A stretch of 41,447 bases of DNA from contig NZ_KB898924.1 in the NCBI RefSeq assembly GCF_000377945.1, positions 30,639 to 72,085 of the forward strand, given 5' to 3'. A program made the translations under genes and the position numbers. The notes under the pieces were generated by a model. It made no database searches and had not been told where the DNA came from. It worked only from the letters and a program-made list of their open reading frames with translations. This stretch comes from Thioalkalivibrio sulfidiphilus. Lineage in GTDB: Bacteria; Pseudomonadota; Gammaproteobacteria; Ectothiorhodospirales; Ectothiorhodospiraceae. Below, in pieces: positions 25,537 to 35,420 of the stretch (the first letter of the stretch is position 1; each line of letters starts with the position of its first letter).

Positions 25537-28055
25537 CACTCACCTCGCGCGCCCTGTGGCGGGACGCCCGGCGCCATCCCTGGCAATGGATCCTGGCGGT
25601 GCTGGGCGTGGCCCTGGGGGTGGCGGTGGTGGTGGCCGTGGACCTGGCCAACCACAGCGCCTCACGGGCCTTCGGTCTGTCCCTGGAGGCGGTCTCGGGC
25701 AAGGCCACCCACCAGATCGAGGCCACCGGCCCCGGGGGGCTGGACGAGGCCCTGTTCACCCGCCTGCGCATGGCCGGCATCCGTCCCAGCGCCCCGGTGG
25801 TGGAGGGCCATGTGCGCGTGGACGGCGAGACCTTCCCGCTACTGGGCCTGGAGCCCTTCTCCGAGGCCCCGTTCCGCAGCCACCTGACCGGCGTGCTGGA
25901 TCCGGCGGCGCGGGAACTGGTGTCGCGGCCCGACACCCTGGCGCTCAGCCGTGGCCTCGCCCGCCGGCTCGGCGTCGAGGCCGGGGACAGCCTCACGGTC
26001 ACCGCCGCCTCGGGCAGGCATGTGCTCAGGGTGGGTGCGATCCTCGAGTCCTCGGCACCCGGGGTGGAGGGCCTGCTGCTCACGGACATCGCCACTGCCC
26101 AGGTGCTGCTGGGGCGGGTGGGAAGGCTGGACCGCATCGATCTGATCCTGCCGGAGGGGTCCGATCCCGACGCCCTGCTGGCCGGGTTCCTGCCGCCGGG
26201 CGCCCGGGTGCTGGAGACCGGGGCGCGGGAACAGTCGGCGCGGCAGCTGACCCGGGCCTTTCACATCAACCTCACCGCCATGAGCCTGCTGGCCCTGCTG
26301 GTGGGCGGTTTCCTCATCTACAACACCCTCATGTTCGCGGTGCTGCGACGCCAAGCGCTGCTGGCCGCCCTGCGCACCCTGGGCGTGACCCGGGCCGAGA
26401 TCTTCCGGCTGGTGTTGCTGGAGGCCACGGTGCTGGCCCTGCTGGGGGGGGTGCCCGGGCTGCTGCTCGGACTGCTGGTGGGGCAGGGCCTGGTGCACCT
26501 GGTCACGCGCACCATCAACGACCTCTATTTCGTGCTCTCGGTGACCGGCCTGCACGTCTCCCCCTGGCTGTTGCTCAAGGGATTGGGGTTGGGGCTGGGC
26601 GCGGCCTGGATCGCCGCCCTGGCACCCGCCTGGGAGGCGGCCCGTACCCGTCCCCGGGAAGGTCTACGACGCTCGGGCCTGGAGCGGCGCGCCCACCGGC
26701 TTATGCCCTGGCTGGCGCTGGCGGGCGTGGCACTGATCCTCGCGGGGTATGCCCTAGTGCCGGCCAGTCAGGGGCTGGTGGCCGGATTCATCGCCCTGTT
26801 CCTGATGATCATGGGCTACAGCCTGCTGGTGCCCCTGGGGGTCTGGCTGCTCTCAAGGCTGCTGGCCCGCCCCCTGGGCGGTGTGCTCGGCATCACCGGT
26901 CGTCTCGCGGCACGCGGCCTGGGCGCCGCGCTCAGCCGCACCGGCGTGGCGGTGGCGGCGCTCACGGTGGCGGTCTCGGCCACCGTGGGGGTGGGCATCA
27001 TGGTGGACAGCTTCCGCACCACGGTGCAGGGCTGGCTGGGCCACACCCTGCAGAGCGCCCTCTACGTCACCTCGCCCGCGCCCGGCGACGAGCGTGCCGG
27101 CTCGCTGCTGCCCGAGGGGGTCATGGAACGGGTCGGCGCCGTGGCGGAGGTGGCGGCCTTCAGCACCGGGCGGCGCATCCGGGTGGCCTCCAGCCACGGC
27201 GATGTGGACCTGTTCGTCATGGACCCGGCACCGGCGAGCTTCGAGGGCTTCCGGTTCCGTGCCGGTTCACCGGCCCAGGCCTGGCCCCGCTGGCAGGCGG
27301 GGGAGGCGCTGCTGGTGTCCGAGCCCTTCGCCTGGCACCACCGTGTGTCGGTGGGCGATGAACTCAAGCTCCACACGCCAAAAGGCGAGCGGGTGTTTCC
27401 CGTGGCCGGCATCTATCAGGACTACGGTTCCCAGCAGGGCGTGGTGCTCATGGCCAGAGACCTCTATGAGCAACTCTGGGACGAGCGCCGGGTGGGTTCC
27501 CTCGGTGTCTACCTTGCGCCGGGTGTCGAGGTGTCTACCGGGGTGGAGGCGGTGCGCCGCGCCCTGGCCGATCTGCCCGAATCGTCCGGGCCGGTGCTGG
27601 TGACCGCCGCCGCCGAGATCCGCGAGGCCTCCATGGAGATCTTCGACCGCACCTTCGCCATCACCCACGTGCTGCGCCTGCTCACCGTGGGCGTGGCCTT
27701 CGTGGGCATACTGAGCGCGCTCATGGCCCTGCAGCTGGAGCGGGCCCGGGAGCACGCCGTGCTGCGCGCCACGGGCATGACCGCGGGGCAGGTGACCGGC
27801 CTCGTGACCCTGCAGGGCGCGCTGCTGGGCCTGGCCGCCGGGCTGCTGGCCATCCCCCTGGGCATGATGATGGCCGACGTGTTGATCGATGTGATTAACC
27901 GACGCTCCTTCGGCTGGAGCATGCAGCAGCACGTGCCGCCGGGCGTGCTGGTGGAGGCGGTCTGGCTGGCGGTGATCGCGGCCCTGCTGGCCGGCCTGCG
28001 TCCTGCGTGGCGCATGGGGCGGGTCAGACCGGCGCAGGCCTTGAGGGAAGAATGA
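25533..28055 (+). CDS. FtsX-type ABC transporter permease, two-domain
   Basis: 840 residues. An N-terminal membrane segment (about 17-40) precedes a periplasmic MacB-like domain, then three helices around 245-385, a central pair around 400-460, a second periplasmic domain (about 480-690), and three C-terminal helices ending in a [13 protein letters not shown] tail. This double FtsX arrangement occurs in YbbP-like and AttF/G-like permeases, which usually extract or present lipophilic molecules at the inner membrane. The GTG start overlaps the ATPase stop. The TGA at 28053-28055 opens a heptamer array. Confidence 0.9.
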   Translation: MTLTSRALWRDARRHPWQWILAVLGVALGVAVVVAVDLANHSASRAFGLSLEAVSGKATHQIEATGPGGLDEALFTRLRMAGIRPSAPVVEGHVRVDGETFPLLGLEPFSEAPFRSHLTGVLDPAARELVSRPDTLALSRGLARRLGVEAGDSLTVTAASGRHVLRVGAILESSAPGVEGLLLTDIATAQVLLGRVGRLDRIDLILPEGSDPDALLAGFLPPGARVLETGAREQSARQLTRAFHINLTAMSLLALLVGGFLIYNTLMFAVLRRQALLAALRTLGVTRAEIFRLVLLEATVLALLGGVPGLLLGLLVGQGLVHLVTRTINDLYFVLSVTGLHVSPWLLLKGLGLGLGAAWIAALAPAWEAARTRPREGLRRSGLERRAHRLMPWLALAGVALILAGYALVPASQGLVAGFIALFLMIMGYSLLVPLGVWLLSRLLARPLGGVLGITGRLAARGLGAALSRTGVAVAALTVAVSATVGVGIMVDSFRTTVQGWLGHTLQSALYVTSPAPGDERAGSLLPEGVMERVGAVAEVAAFSTGRRIRVASSHGDVDLFVMDPAPASFEGFRFRAGSPAQAWPRWQAGEALLVSEPFAWHHRVSVGDELKLHTPKGERVFPVAGIYQDYGSQQGVVLMARDLYEQLWDERRVGSLGVYLAPGVEVSTGVEAVRRALADLPESSGPVLVTAAAEIREASMEIFDRTFAITHVLRLLTVGVAFVGILSALMALQLERAREHAVLRATGMTAGQVTGLVTLQGALLGLAAGLLAIPLGMMMADVLIDVINRRSFGWSMQQHVPPGVLVEAVWLAVIAALLAGLRPAWRMGRVRPAQALREE

Positions 28056-28235
28056 AAGTGGCAAGTGGCAAGTGGCTAGTGGCAAGGGCCCCCACCCCAA
28101 CCCTCCCCCGCAAGCGGGAGAGGGGGCAACAAAGTCGGCTTCCTTTCTCCCTCTCCCTCTCCCTCTCCCTCAGGGAGAGGGCCGGGGTGAGGGTGGTTCT
28201 CCTTGCCACTTGCCACTTGCTACTTGCCACTGCTC
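28053..28235. repeat. Heptamer inverted array between permease and CrtC-like gene, partly coding
   Basis: The left arm at the permease TGA has AAGTGGC at 28056, 28063 and 28070 and TAGTGGC at 28077. The right arm (28202-28231) has the complementary TTGCCAC and TTGCTAC units. Between them lie two further hairpins: CTCCCCCGCAAGCGGGAGAG (about 28099-28119) and a CTCCCT hexamer run (28148-28170) facing GGGAGAGG. The right arm is translated as the signal peptide of the following gene. Confidence 0.85.
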
Positions 28236-29305
28236 TCATTGCCTGTTCACCCCCACCCCCCGACGAATCCCTCGATGTGGCCATCGCCATGGGCGGCGAC
28301 GACACCGTCGGTTTCCTGCGCGCCGACAGCCCCCGGGAATTCCGTTTCCCCGAGGACCACGGGCCCCATCCGGGATTTCGCAACGAGTGGTGGTACGTCA
28401 CCGGCAACCTGGATGGCGAGGATGGCCGGCGCTTCGGTTTCCAGATCACCTTCTTCCGCGTGGCGCTCACGCCGGACGTGCCCGAAAGCCCCTCCGCCTG
28501 GGCCACGGATCATGTGTGGATGGGCCACTTCGCGCTGACCGATGTGGGCGCAGGGCAGCACCATGCCTTCGAGCGCTTCGCCCGTGGCGCGGCGGGGCTT
28601 GCGGGGGCACGATTGGATCCCTTCCGGGTCTGGCTGGAGGACTGGCGACTTGCGGCCGTGGCGGGCAATGACCTGCCCTGGCGCCTGCAACTGGAGGAAG
28701 CGGGCATCAGCCTGGATCTGGAATTCACGCCGCGCAAACCACCGGTGCTCCAGGGCGATGGCGGTATGAGCCAGAAGGGGGCCGGTGAGGGCAACGCCTC
28801 CTACTACTATTCCATGACCCGGCTCGACGCCGTCGGGCATGTGGGCCTGCAGGGACAGCGCCATGGGGTGAGTGGCAGCGCCTGGCTCGACCGGGAATGG
28901 AGCACCAGCGCCCTGGCCGAGGACCAGGCCGGCTGGGACTGGTTCGCGCTGCAGCTGGATGAGGGGCGGGAGCTGATGTACTACCAGATGCGCCGTCAGG
29001 ACGGCAGTGCCGATCCCCACAGCAAGGGCCTGTGGGTGGACACCGACGCCAGCAGCCGGCTGGTGCGGCGTGAGGACGTGGACCTGGAGGTTCTGGATCA
29101 CTGGCGCAGCCCGCAGACTGGCGTGCGTTATCCCGTGGCCTGGCGCCTGCATCTCAAACCCGAGGGCCGGGTATTCGAGGTGCGTGCCGTGCAGCCGGCC
29201 CAGGAGATGCGCCTGACCGTGCGCTACTGGGAAGGGGCGGTGTATGTGTATGAAGGTGGGCAGTCCGTGGGCAGGGGGTATGTGGAGTTGACGGGATACC
29301 GTTGA
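28187..29305 (+). CDS. AttH/CrtC-like (carotenoid hydratase-fold) lipoprotein
   Basis: 372 residues from GTG 28187. GGGAGAGG at 28172-28180 is a good ribosome-binding site, and this start gives a lipoprotein signal peptide ending in L17-I18-A19-C20. The mature protein is a lipocalin-like CrtC/AttH domain pair: NEWWYVTGNL (about 66-75), DHVWMGHFALTD, YYSMTRLDAVGHV, SGSAWLDREWSTSAL and DWFALQLDEGRELMYYQMR. Related proteins partner ABC transporters in attEFGH-type clusters, which fits the two genes upstream. Residues 6-15 of the signal peptide come from the right arm of a heptamer array. An ATG at 28052 is in frame but adds a long Arg/Ser-rich repeat-derived segment, so it is less likely. Confidence 0.87.
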   Translation: MRVVLLATCHLLLATALIACSPPPPDESLDVAIAMGGDDTVGFLRADSPREFRFPEDHGPHPGFRNEWWYVTGNLDGEDGRRFGFQITFFRVALTPDVPESPSAWATDHVWMGHFALTDVGAGQHHAFERFARGAAGLAGARLDPFRVWLEDWRLAAVAGNDLPWRLQLEEAGISLDLEFTPRKPPVLQGDGGMSQKGAGEGNASYYYSMTRLDAVGHVGLQGQRHGVSGSAWLDREWSTSALAEDQAGWDWFALQLDEGRELMYYQMRRQDGSADPHSKGLWVDTDASSRLVRREDVDLEVLDHWRSPQTGVRYPVAWRLHLKPEGRVFEVRAVQPAQEMRLTVRYWEGAVYVYEGGQSVGRGYVELTGYR

Positions 29306-29418
29306 AGTAAGAAGTGTGAATTGGGAAGTGGGAGAGGAAGTACGAAGTGTGAATTGGGAAGTGCGAAGTGAAACGGCCTTTCGTTCGCACTTCCCAATTC
29401 ACACTTCGTACTTCGTTA
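29303..29418. repeat. Heptamer inverted array between CrtC-like gene and corA (convergent)
   Basis: Starts at the TGA of the CrtC-like gene (TGAAGTA, AGAAGTG, TGAATTG, GGAAGTG) and ends at the corA TAA on the other strand (TAACGAA, GTACGAA, GTGTGAA, TTGGGAA). The middle has a second left-hand block, so the GAATTGGGAAGTG motif occurs twice on the plus strand and once in inverse. Confidence 0.85.
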
Positions 29419-30498
29419 GAACCACCCCCGCCGCTTGAACGCATACAACATCCCGCCGGCGACCAGGATCATGATCAGCCACACCACCGGATAGCCGTAG
29501 TAGGCATACAGCTCCGGCATGGCCCAGGGGCTTTCCGGGTGTTCGAAGTTCATGCCGTAGACGCCCACCAGGAAGGTCAGGGGGATGAAGATGGTGGCGA
29601 TCACGGTGAGCACCTTCATCACTTCGTTGAGCCGGTTGTTGACGCTGGAGATGTACACGTCCACCAGGCTCGAGGCCATCTCCCGGTAGGACTCCAGCAG
29701 GTCCATGATGTGCACCGTGTGATCGTAGACATCGCGCAGGTAAGGCATGGTGCCCGCGTCGAACAGCGCCGTGCCTTCGCGCATTAGGCGGCCCAGGGCC
29801 TCCCGGGTGGGCCAGAGCTGGCGGCGCAGGAGCAGCAGCTCCCGGCGCAGGTGATGGATGCGCGCCAGGGTTTCCTTGTCGGCGGAGGCAAGCACGATCT
29901 CCTCCAGTTCCTCGATCAGCGCGCCCAGGTCCTCCATGAGCGGGAACGCCTGGTCCACGACCAGGTCCATGAGGGTGTAGGCCAGGTAGGGGGCACCCAT
30001 CTCGATGAAATTGCGGTTGCGCACCTGCATGCGGCGCCGGACCGGATCGAAGGGGTCTTCGTGACCGGAATGGAAGCTCACCACGTAGTTCTCGCCGACG
30101 AACAGGTTGACCTGATCGAGGGCGATCTCGTCGTTGACCCAGCGGGCGTGGCTCAGGATCACCACCACGTGGTCGTCGTAGACGTCGGACTTCGGCCGCT
30201 GGCCGGTGTTGGCCACGTCTTCCAGGGCCAGGGGGTGCAGGCCGAAGCACTGTCCCAGGTGGTGCAGCTGGTCGTGGGTGGGCGTGCCCTGGACATGCAC
30301 CCAGATCACCTCGTCGGCGGCCGCCTCGGACCAGGTGGGCAGGGCTTCCTCGGGGATCGGCGTGAACTGGTGATCGTGGTAGCGCAGGGCGGTAATGCGC
30401 GCCGCCGGCGCCAGGGCCTCCCCCTCGGCAGGGCGCAGGCCCAGGGTGCCGGGCGCCGTGCCGGGCGGGTGATAGGTCTTACGGAAGAGATCGACCAT
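29416..30498 (-). CDS. corA: CorA-type magnesium/cobalt transporter
   Basis: 360 residues. CorA forms a pentameric Mg2+ channel. The cytoplasmic funnel domain has WVHVQGTP and ALEDVANTGQRPKSDVYDDH (about 95-115), followed by the long stalk helices; two membrane helices near the end hold the selectivity motif YGMN (GMN at 315-317) and the loop FEHPESPWA; the tail is the basic KRRGWF. The ATG at 30498 has GGAGG seven bases upstream; an in-frame ATG 30 bases before it is less likely. The third Mg2+ transport gene in this window after two mgtE. Its TAA opens a heptamer array. Confidence 0.93.
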   Translation of the reverse strand: MVDLFRKTYHPPGTAPGTLGLRPAEGEALAPAARITALRYHDHQFTPIPEEALPTWSEAAADEVIWVHVQGTPTHDQLHHLGQCFGLHPLALEDVANTGQRPKSDVYDDHVVVILSHARWVNDEIALDQVNLFVGENYVVSFHSGHEDPFDPVRRRMQVRNRNFIEMGAPYLAYTLMDLVVDQAFPLMEDLGALIEELEEIVLASADKETLARIHHLRRELLLLRRQLWPTREALGRLMREGTALFDAGTMPYLRDVYDHTVHIMDLLESYREMASSLVDVYISSVNNRLNEVMKVLTVIATIFIPLTFLVGVYGMNFEHPESPWAMPELYAYYGYPVVWLIMILVAGGMLYAFKRRGWF

Positions 30499-30568
30499 GA
30501 ACAAGCCTCCTGACTCTGTGCTCAACAAGGTACAGAGCGCGGGGGGTAAAATGCCAGTGCTTGTTGGC

Positions 30569-30645
30569 CGTGAGGGGCAAGGGGTAAGGCGTGAGGGGGC
30601 ATCCCGACACGCCTACCTCCTCTCTCCTTACGCCTCACGCTCCGT
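30569..30645. repeat. Heptamer inverted array between corA and the HAD gene
   Basis: CGTGAGG, GGCAAGG, GGTAAGG, CGTGAGG (30569-30596) face CTTACGC, CTCACGC-type units (about 30609-30645). It lies in the 5' region shared by the two divergent genes. Confidence 0.75.
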
Positions 30646-30679
30646 GGCACCTTAATGAACTTGCTGGACCGACCCACCC

Positions 30680-31378
30680 ATGACCATCCGCTGCATCACC
30701 TTCGACCTCGATGACACCCTGTGGGACTGCGCCCCGGTGATCGAGGGGGCCGAGAGCCGCTTCTATCACTGGCTCACGGAACACTACCCGCGCATCCCTG
30801 AGCGCTTCACCCCGGAGGCGCTCATCGAGCATCGCAAGGACTGGTTCGGCCGATACCCGGATCTGCACCATGACATGACCCGCCTGCGCAAACGCTGGCT
30901 GAGCGTGCTGGCCCGTGAAACCGGCTACGACGAATCACTGGTGGAACCCGGGTTCCGGGTGTTCTGGGAGGCGCGCAACCAGGTGTGCCTCTACGACGAC
31001 GTGCTGGAGACCCTTGAGCGCCTGCGCGGCCGCTACCTGCTGGGCAGCATCACCAACGGCAATGCCGACGTGCACCACATCGGCATCGGTCATTACTTCG
31101 ACTTCTCCATCACCGCCGCCGGTGCCGGCGTGGCCAAACCCCATCCGGCGATCTTCACGGCGGCGCTCGACGAGGCCGGCGTCGCGGCCCACGAGGCCCT
31201 GCACGTGGGCGACGACCCGGAGCGGGACGTGATCGGCGCGGCCCGGGTGGGGCTCAGGACGCTGTGGGTCAACCCGCAGGATCTGCCGGCACCGGAGGGC
31301 TGCCGGCCGGATGGGGTGGTCAGACGGGTGGGGGAGATACCGGAGTGGATCGAGGGATGGGTGAGAAGTGAGAAGTGA
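30680..31378 (+). CDS. HAD-family hydrolase, YigB-like phosphatase
   Basis: 232 residues. Motif I FDLDDTLWD (Asp9, Asp11), motif II SITNGN (about 118-123), Lys in VAKPHPAIF and motif IV HVGDDPERDVIGA are all intact, so a phosphatase of the HAD superfamily. The alpha-helical cap between motifs I and II matches the YigB subgroup, which hydrolyses FMN and related phosphates. The C-terminal residues VRSEK and the TGA stop are encoded by GTGAGAA heptamers and probably add a tail outside the fold. Confidence 0.9.
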   Translation: MTIRCITFDLDDTLWDCAPVIEGAESRFYHWLTEHYPRIPERFTPEALIEHRKDWFGRYPDLHHDMTRLRKRWLSVLARETGYDESLVEPGFRVFWEARNQVCLYDDVLETLERLRGRYLLGSITNGNADVHHIGIGHYFDFSITAAGAGVAKPHPAIFTAALDEAGVAAHEALHVGDDPERDVIGAARVGLRTLWVNPQDLPAPEGCRPDGVVRRVGEIPEWIEGWVRSEK

Positions 31379-31432
31379 GAAGTGATGATGTTACCCCTCA
31401 CGCCTGACCCCTCACGCCCGACCCCTCACGCA
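31361..31432. repeat. Heptamer array between the HAD and GGDEF/EAL genes, coding at both ends
   Basis: GTGAGAA occurs at 31361, 31368 and 31375, then GTGATGA. The facing arm has CCCCTCA (31394, 31408, 31422) alternating with CGCCTGA and CGCCCGA, giving a 14-bp double unit. The stops of both convergent genes lie inside the arms. Confidence 0.85.
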
Positions 31433-34295
31433 AGAGCGGTTTCGGCCGGTCGATGCCGTATCCCTGGGCATAATCGACGCCCAGTTCCCGCAGGCTTGCC
31501 AGGATCTCGTCGTTCTCCACGAACTCGGCCACGGTGTGGATGCCCATCACCTGGCCGATGCGGTTGATGGCATCCACCATGGCCCGGTCGATGGGATCGG
31601 TGACGATGTCCTTGACCAGGCTGCCGTCGATCTTCAGGTAATCCACCGGCAGGTTCTTCAGGTAGCCGAACGAGGACACGCCGGTGCCGAAGTCGTCCAG
31701 GGAGAAGCGGCAGCCCCGCTTGCGCAATTCGTTGATCAGGTTCATGGCGCGGGTGAGGTTGGCGATGGCGGCCGTCTCGGTGATCTCGAAGCAGATGGAG
31801 GTCGGGGGGATGCGGTGCGTCTCCAGCTGCTCGGTGACGAAACCCAGGAAGGTCTCGTCGTTGATGGAGGCACCTGAGAGGTTGATGGCATAGAGGCAGC
31901 CGGCGGCGGTGCCCCCGGCGCCATCCACGCCGCATTCTTCCCGGATGTGCTGTGCCATGGTGCTGAAGAAGCGCCGTATCACCCAGCGGTCGATGGCGGG
32001 CATGAGGTCGTAGCGTTCCGCAGCGGGGATGAAGGCGCCGGGCGGCACCAGGTCGCCCTTCTCGTCCACCATGCGCAGCAGGATCTCCATGTGCTCGCCC
32101 CCGCCGTCGGGGCCCGCCACGCCGGTGGCGACGATGCGCTGGGTGTAGAGGACGAACCGGTCATGGGTGAGGGCATCGGTGATGCGGTTGATGGCCTGCA
32201 TCTCCACGTGACGCCGCTGCAGGTCCGCGTCTTCGGCGTGATAGACGTGGATGCGGTCGCGGCCCAGGTCCTTGGCCGCGTAGCAGGCCATGTCGGCGGC
32301 GCTCAGGACCTCGGCCAGATCCAGATTGCCGTCGCTGATCATCACCAGGCCGATGCTGATGCCGATCTGGAAGCTCTTGCCCTTCCAACTGAAGCGGAAG
32401 TCGCGCACCGTCTGACGCAGTTCCTGGGCGATCTCCCGGGCCTTGTCCAGGGGACAGTTCTCCAGCAGCACGCCGAACTCGTCACCGCCCAGCCGCGCCA
32501 GGGTGTCGCTCTCGCGCACCTTGCCCATGAGCAGGTAGGCGAGCTGTTTGAGCAACTCATCGCCGGCGCTGTGGCCGCAAGTGTCGTTGACCACCTTGAA
32601 CTGGTCCAGGTCCATGTACAGCACCGCGTGATGGGCCAGACGGTCCCGCGCCTGGGCCAGGGCCTGGGCCAGGCGCTGCTCGAACTCGTAGCGGTTGAAC
32701 AGGCCGGTGAGCGCATCGTGGGTGGCCTGCCAGGAGAGCTGGCGCGCCATCTGCCGGGTCTTGCTCACGTCGTGGAACACCAGTACCACGCCCAGGATCA
32801 GCCCGTTGCGGTCGCGGATGGGTGCGGCGGAATCCTCGATGGCCCGGGTGGCGCCGTCCCGGCTCATGAGCACCGTGTGGTTGGTCAGGGCCACGATGCG
32901 CCCTTCCTCGAGGCAGGTCTTCACCGGGTTCTGGGTGGGTTGCAGGGTGAACTCGTTGAAGATGCGGAACACCTTGTCCAGGGGCTGGCCGGCGGCATCC
33001 TCGTTGCGCCAGCCGGTGAGGCCTTCGGCGACTGGATTGAGGTAGGTGACAACGCCCTGGGCATCGGTGGTGATCACCGCGTCGCCGATGGAATGCAGGG
33101 TCACCTGGGCCCGTTCCTTGGCCTCGAACAGGGCAGCCTCCGCCTGCTTGCGCTCGGTGACATCGAGCACGGTGCCTCTCAGGCCGGTGATGCGGCCATC
33201 GGCATCGCGCAGCGCCTCCCCCTGGACCTGGATCATGTGCAGACTGCCATCGGGCCAGAGGATGCGTTGATCCAGTCGGTAGGGCTCCCCGTGCGTGCGG
33301 GCGGCCTCCACGGTTGCCAGCATCGCCACCCGGTCCTCGGGATGCACGAGGCTCAGGTAGCTGTCATAGCTGGGTGTGAACGACGCGGGAGACACCCCAA
33401 AGATGCGGTAGACCTGGGCAGACCAATACAGCTCGCCGGTCTGGATATCCCATTCCCAATCCCCCATCTGCCCCATGGCCTGGGCCCGTTCCAGGCGCTC
33501 GGCATTGTCCTCCAAGGCCTTGCGCGCGGCCTGGATCTGCTCGGCCATGCGGTCGAAATCCTGGCCAAGCCTGGCCAGTTCATCCCGTCCGCTCAGCCCG
33601 GTACGGACGCCCAGCTCGCCTTGTCCGAGCCGTCGCGTGGCCTGCAGCAGGCGGTCCATGCGACGGGTGACCAGCCGGTGGCTGAGGAACCCGCCCAGCA
33701 GCGCCACCAGCAGCATCACACCCACGAAGGTCAGGGCCTGGCGTTCCACCAGATGCCGTGCCATCTGCTGGTAGCGGCCCAGATCCGCCTGCACCACCAG
33801 CAGGCCTACCTGGGTGGGACGCAACTCGCCGGGTTCGCTGCCGAGCACCAGGGGATAGAGTCCGAGCAGGGTCGTCCCGTCCGCAGAGACCCGCACCGTA
33901 CCGGCGGTGATCTGGCCGGGCGCCTTCAGCCAGTCCGCGGCCTCGTCCTGCCACTGGGGCAGGAGCCGTTCATTCAGCAGCTCGGCAGCCGTGCGGACCT
34001 GGTCCGCCCGATGCATGGAGCCCAGCACCCGGCCCTGCGTGTCGGTCACCAGGGCGAGATTCAGGTGCGGTTCGACGCTCAGCGCCGCCATCTCCTCCTG
34101 GACCCGGTGCCTTCCGTCATGGCGCAACAGGTATTCCAGGTTTTCCTGCAGCCGGTTCATCAGCCGGCGCAGGTTCTCCGTCTCGCTGGCCTGTACCTGC
34201 GCCAGGGCCGCGTGGGTGCCGCTCTGATATGAGAGCAGTCCGGCCACCAGGGCAAGACCCACCAGAAGCGCAGGGATCAGGGTGCGCAGCGGCAT
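31398..34295 (-). CDS. HAMP-PAS-PAS-GGDEF-EAL sensor for cyclic di-GMP
   Basis: 965 residues from ATG 34295. Two membrane helices (about 5-24 and 188-208) flank a periplasmic sensor, then HAMP (about 209-262), two PAS domains (about 280-400 and 410-530), GGDEF (about 540-700) and EAL (about 715-960). GGDEF is intact at 603-607 with an inhibitory RxxD at 594-597, so a cyclase with feedback is likely. In the EAL domain the motif is EILLR (Glu737, ExLxR kept), and [15 protein letters not shown] and the following Lys are present, so phosphodiesterase activity is also plausible. Which dominates cannot be told. The start is one base after the stop of the substrate-binding gene. The last ten residues ([10 protein letters not shown]) are encoded by a heptamer array. 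Confidence 0.93.
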   Translation of the reverse strand: MPLRTLIPALLVGLALVAGLLSYQSGTHAALAQVQASETENLRRLMNRLQENLEYLLRHDGRHRVQEEMAALSVEPHLNLALVTDTQGRVLGSMHRADQVRTAAELLNERLLPQWQDEAADWLKAPGQITAGTVRVSADGTTLLGLYPLVLGSEPGELRPTQVGLLVVQADLGRYQQMARHLVERQALTFVGVMLLVALLGGFLSHRLVTRRMDRLLQATRRLGQGELGVRTGLSGRDELARLGQDFDRMAEQIQAARKALEDNAERLERAQAMGQMGDWEWDIQTGELYWSAQVYRIFGVSPASFTPSYDSYLSLVHPEDRVAMLATVEAARTHGEPYRLDQRILWPDGSLHMIQVQGEALRDADGRITGLRGTVLDVTERKQAEAALFEAKERAQVTLHSIGDAVITTDAQGVVTYLNPVAEGLTGWRNEDAAGQPLDKVFRIFNEFTLQPTQNPVKTCLEEGRIVALTNHTVLMSRDGATRAIEDSAAPIRDRNGLILGVVLVFHDVSKTRQMARQLSWQATHDALTGLFNRYEFEQRLAQALAQARDRLAHHAVLYMDLDQFKVVNDTCGHSAGDELLKQLAYLLMGKVRESDTLARLGGDEFGVLLENCPLDKAREIAQELRQTVRDFRFSWKGKSFQIGISIGLVMISDGNLDLAEVLSAADMACYAAKDLGRDRIHVYHAEDADLQRRHVEMQAINRITDALTHDRFVLYTQRIVATGVAGPDGGGEHMEILLRMVDEKGDLVPPGAFIPAAERYDLMPAIDRWVIRRFFSTMAQHIREECGVDGAGGTAAGCLYAINLSGASINDETFLGFVTEQLETHRIPPTSICFEITETAAIANLTRAMNLINELRKRGCRFSLDDFGTGVSSFGYLKNLPVDYLKIDGSLVKDIVTDPIDRAMVDAINRIGQVMGIHTVAEFVENDEILASLRELGVDYAQGYGIDRPKPLLREGSGVRGQA

Positions 34296-34296
34296 A

Positions 34297-35313
34297 TCAG
34301 CGTGCCGCCCGTTGCTGAACGGCGTTGAGCAGATCACCCCGAATCAGCCCGGAGACCTCCACCGGCCCATCCAGCAACCCCTCGCGAATCATCAGCTCCA
34401 TGATCTCCGTGAGTGTCAGCTCCAGGGGCGGGGGATTGCCCTGCATCAGCCGAAGGTTCTGCGCAAGGTCCGGTAACTCCAGCTCGTCCAGTGCGCGTGC
34501 GAACTCCGTCTCGCTCATGCTCACCCGGGGCGCCATGCGTTGCACGGAGGATGCCGGGTCGCGACCAAGGTGATCCAGGGCGCCGAACAGTCCGGTGAGG
34601 AGGTGGGCCACGGACTCACCCCGGTCATCGAGGACGCGTTTTCTGACCACCAGCAAATCCACGATCTCGCCGGGGATCAGGCTGCTGTCGAACAGCTGAT
34701 GCGCCCCCAGGACCATCAAGGCCTCACGTTGCGGGGCAAAGGTGATGACCGCATCCACCCGGCCATCCTCGTAGGCCCGGCTGTGCTCGCTCAGTTCCGT
34801 GGGTACCAGCTGCACGTCATCCTTGGTCAGCCCCGCGAAGTGCAGCACCCGGCTCAGGAAATAGGCCCCCAGGGCGGTGTTCTCCACACCGATGCGCTGT
34901 CCGCGCAGGTCCGACAGGGACGTGATCTCCGGACGGGCCATGACCACGTCGATGCCATTGGACACATCCAGCACCGCCACGATCCTCGGGTTGTAGCCCT
35001 GCCGGGCCAGCAGCAGCACCTCGTCGGCGGTCAGCGCCGCTCCATCCACCACGCCGTTGCGGTAGGCCCGCAGGCTCTGGGAGCCGGGCGCGTACTCCAC
35101 CAGCCGGACCTGATCCGGATCCAGCAGGCCCAGCTCCCGGGCCAGGTACAGGGGTTCGTAGCCGGGGAAGGGGCCGGCGGCGATGCGTAAGGGTTCGCTC
35201 GGGGCAGGGGTGCAGGCGATCAGGACGAACAGCAGGGTGATCAGAAGGCCGAACAGTCCCAACTGTCGTGACGGTGATGCTGGGTAGCGTGCTGGGTGCT
35301 TGGCCGCAGCCAT
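34297..35313 (-). CDS. Substrate-binding lipoprotein, NMT1/THI5 (SsuA-ThiY) family
   Basis: 338 residues from ATG 35313, with AGGA five bases upstream. A signal peptide with lipobox LIAC places lipidated Cys34 after a Pro/Ala-rich N-terminus. The mature protein matches ABC-type solute-binding proteins for nitrate, sulfonate or pyrimidine ligands: [59 protein letters not shown] (about 150-171). No permease or ATPase is adjacent. It is co-transcribed with the cyclic di-GMP gene, one base apart, so I infer it senses a ligand for that enzyme and does not feed transport. Confidence 0.9.
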   Translation of the reverse strand: MAAAKHPARYPASPSRQLGLFGLLITLLFVLIACTPAPSEPLRIAAGPFPGYEPLYLARELGLLDPDQVRLVEYAPGSQSLRAYRNGVVDGAALTADEVLLLARQGYNPRIVAVLDVSNGIDVVMARPEITSLSDLRGQRIGVENTALGAYFLSRVLHFAGLTKDDVQLVPTELSEHSRAYEDGRVDAVITFAPQREALMVLGAHQLFDSSLIPGEIVDLLVVRKRVLDDRGESVAHLLTGLFGALDHLGRDPASSVQRMAPRVSMSETEFARALDELELPDLAQNLRLMQGNPPPLELTLTEIMELMIREGLLDGPVEVSGLIRGDLLNAVQQRAAR

Positions 35314-35420
35314 GGGTCCTGTCCGGGAAGAATGGGGGAATGGCTCTAACATGCAGGGAAACGCCCTGACAGGCAAGGGTTTGGGGGATGCCTTGGGGTG
35401 TGAGGTGAAAGGACAAAGGC

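Noticed and set aside
28007-28186. Upstream in-frame ATG starts for the CrtC-like gene
   Set aside because: They add a repeat-derived Arg/Ser/Leu-rich segment before the signal peptide; the GTG at 28187 has a good ribosome-binding site and lipoprotein signal.
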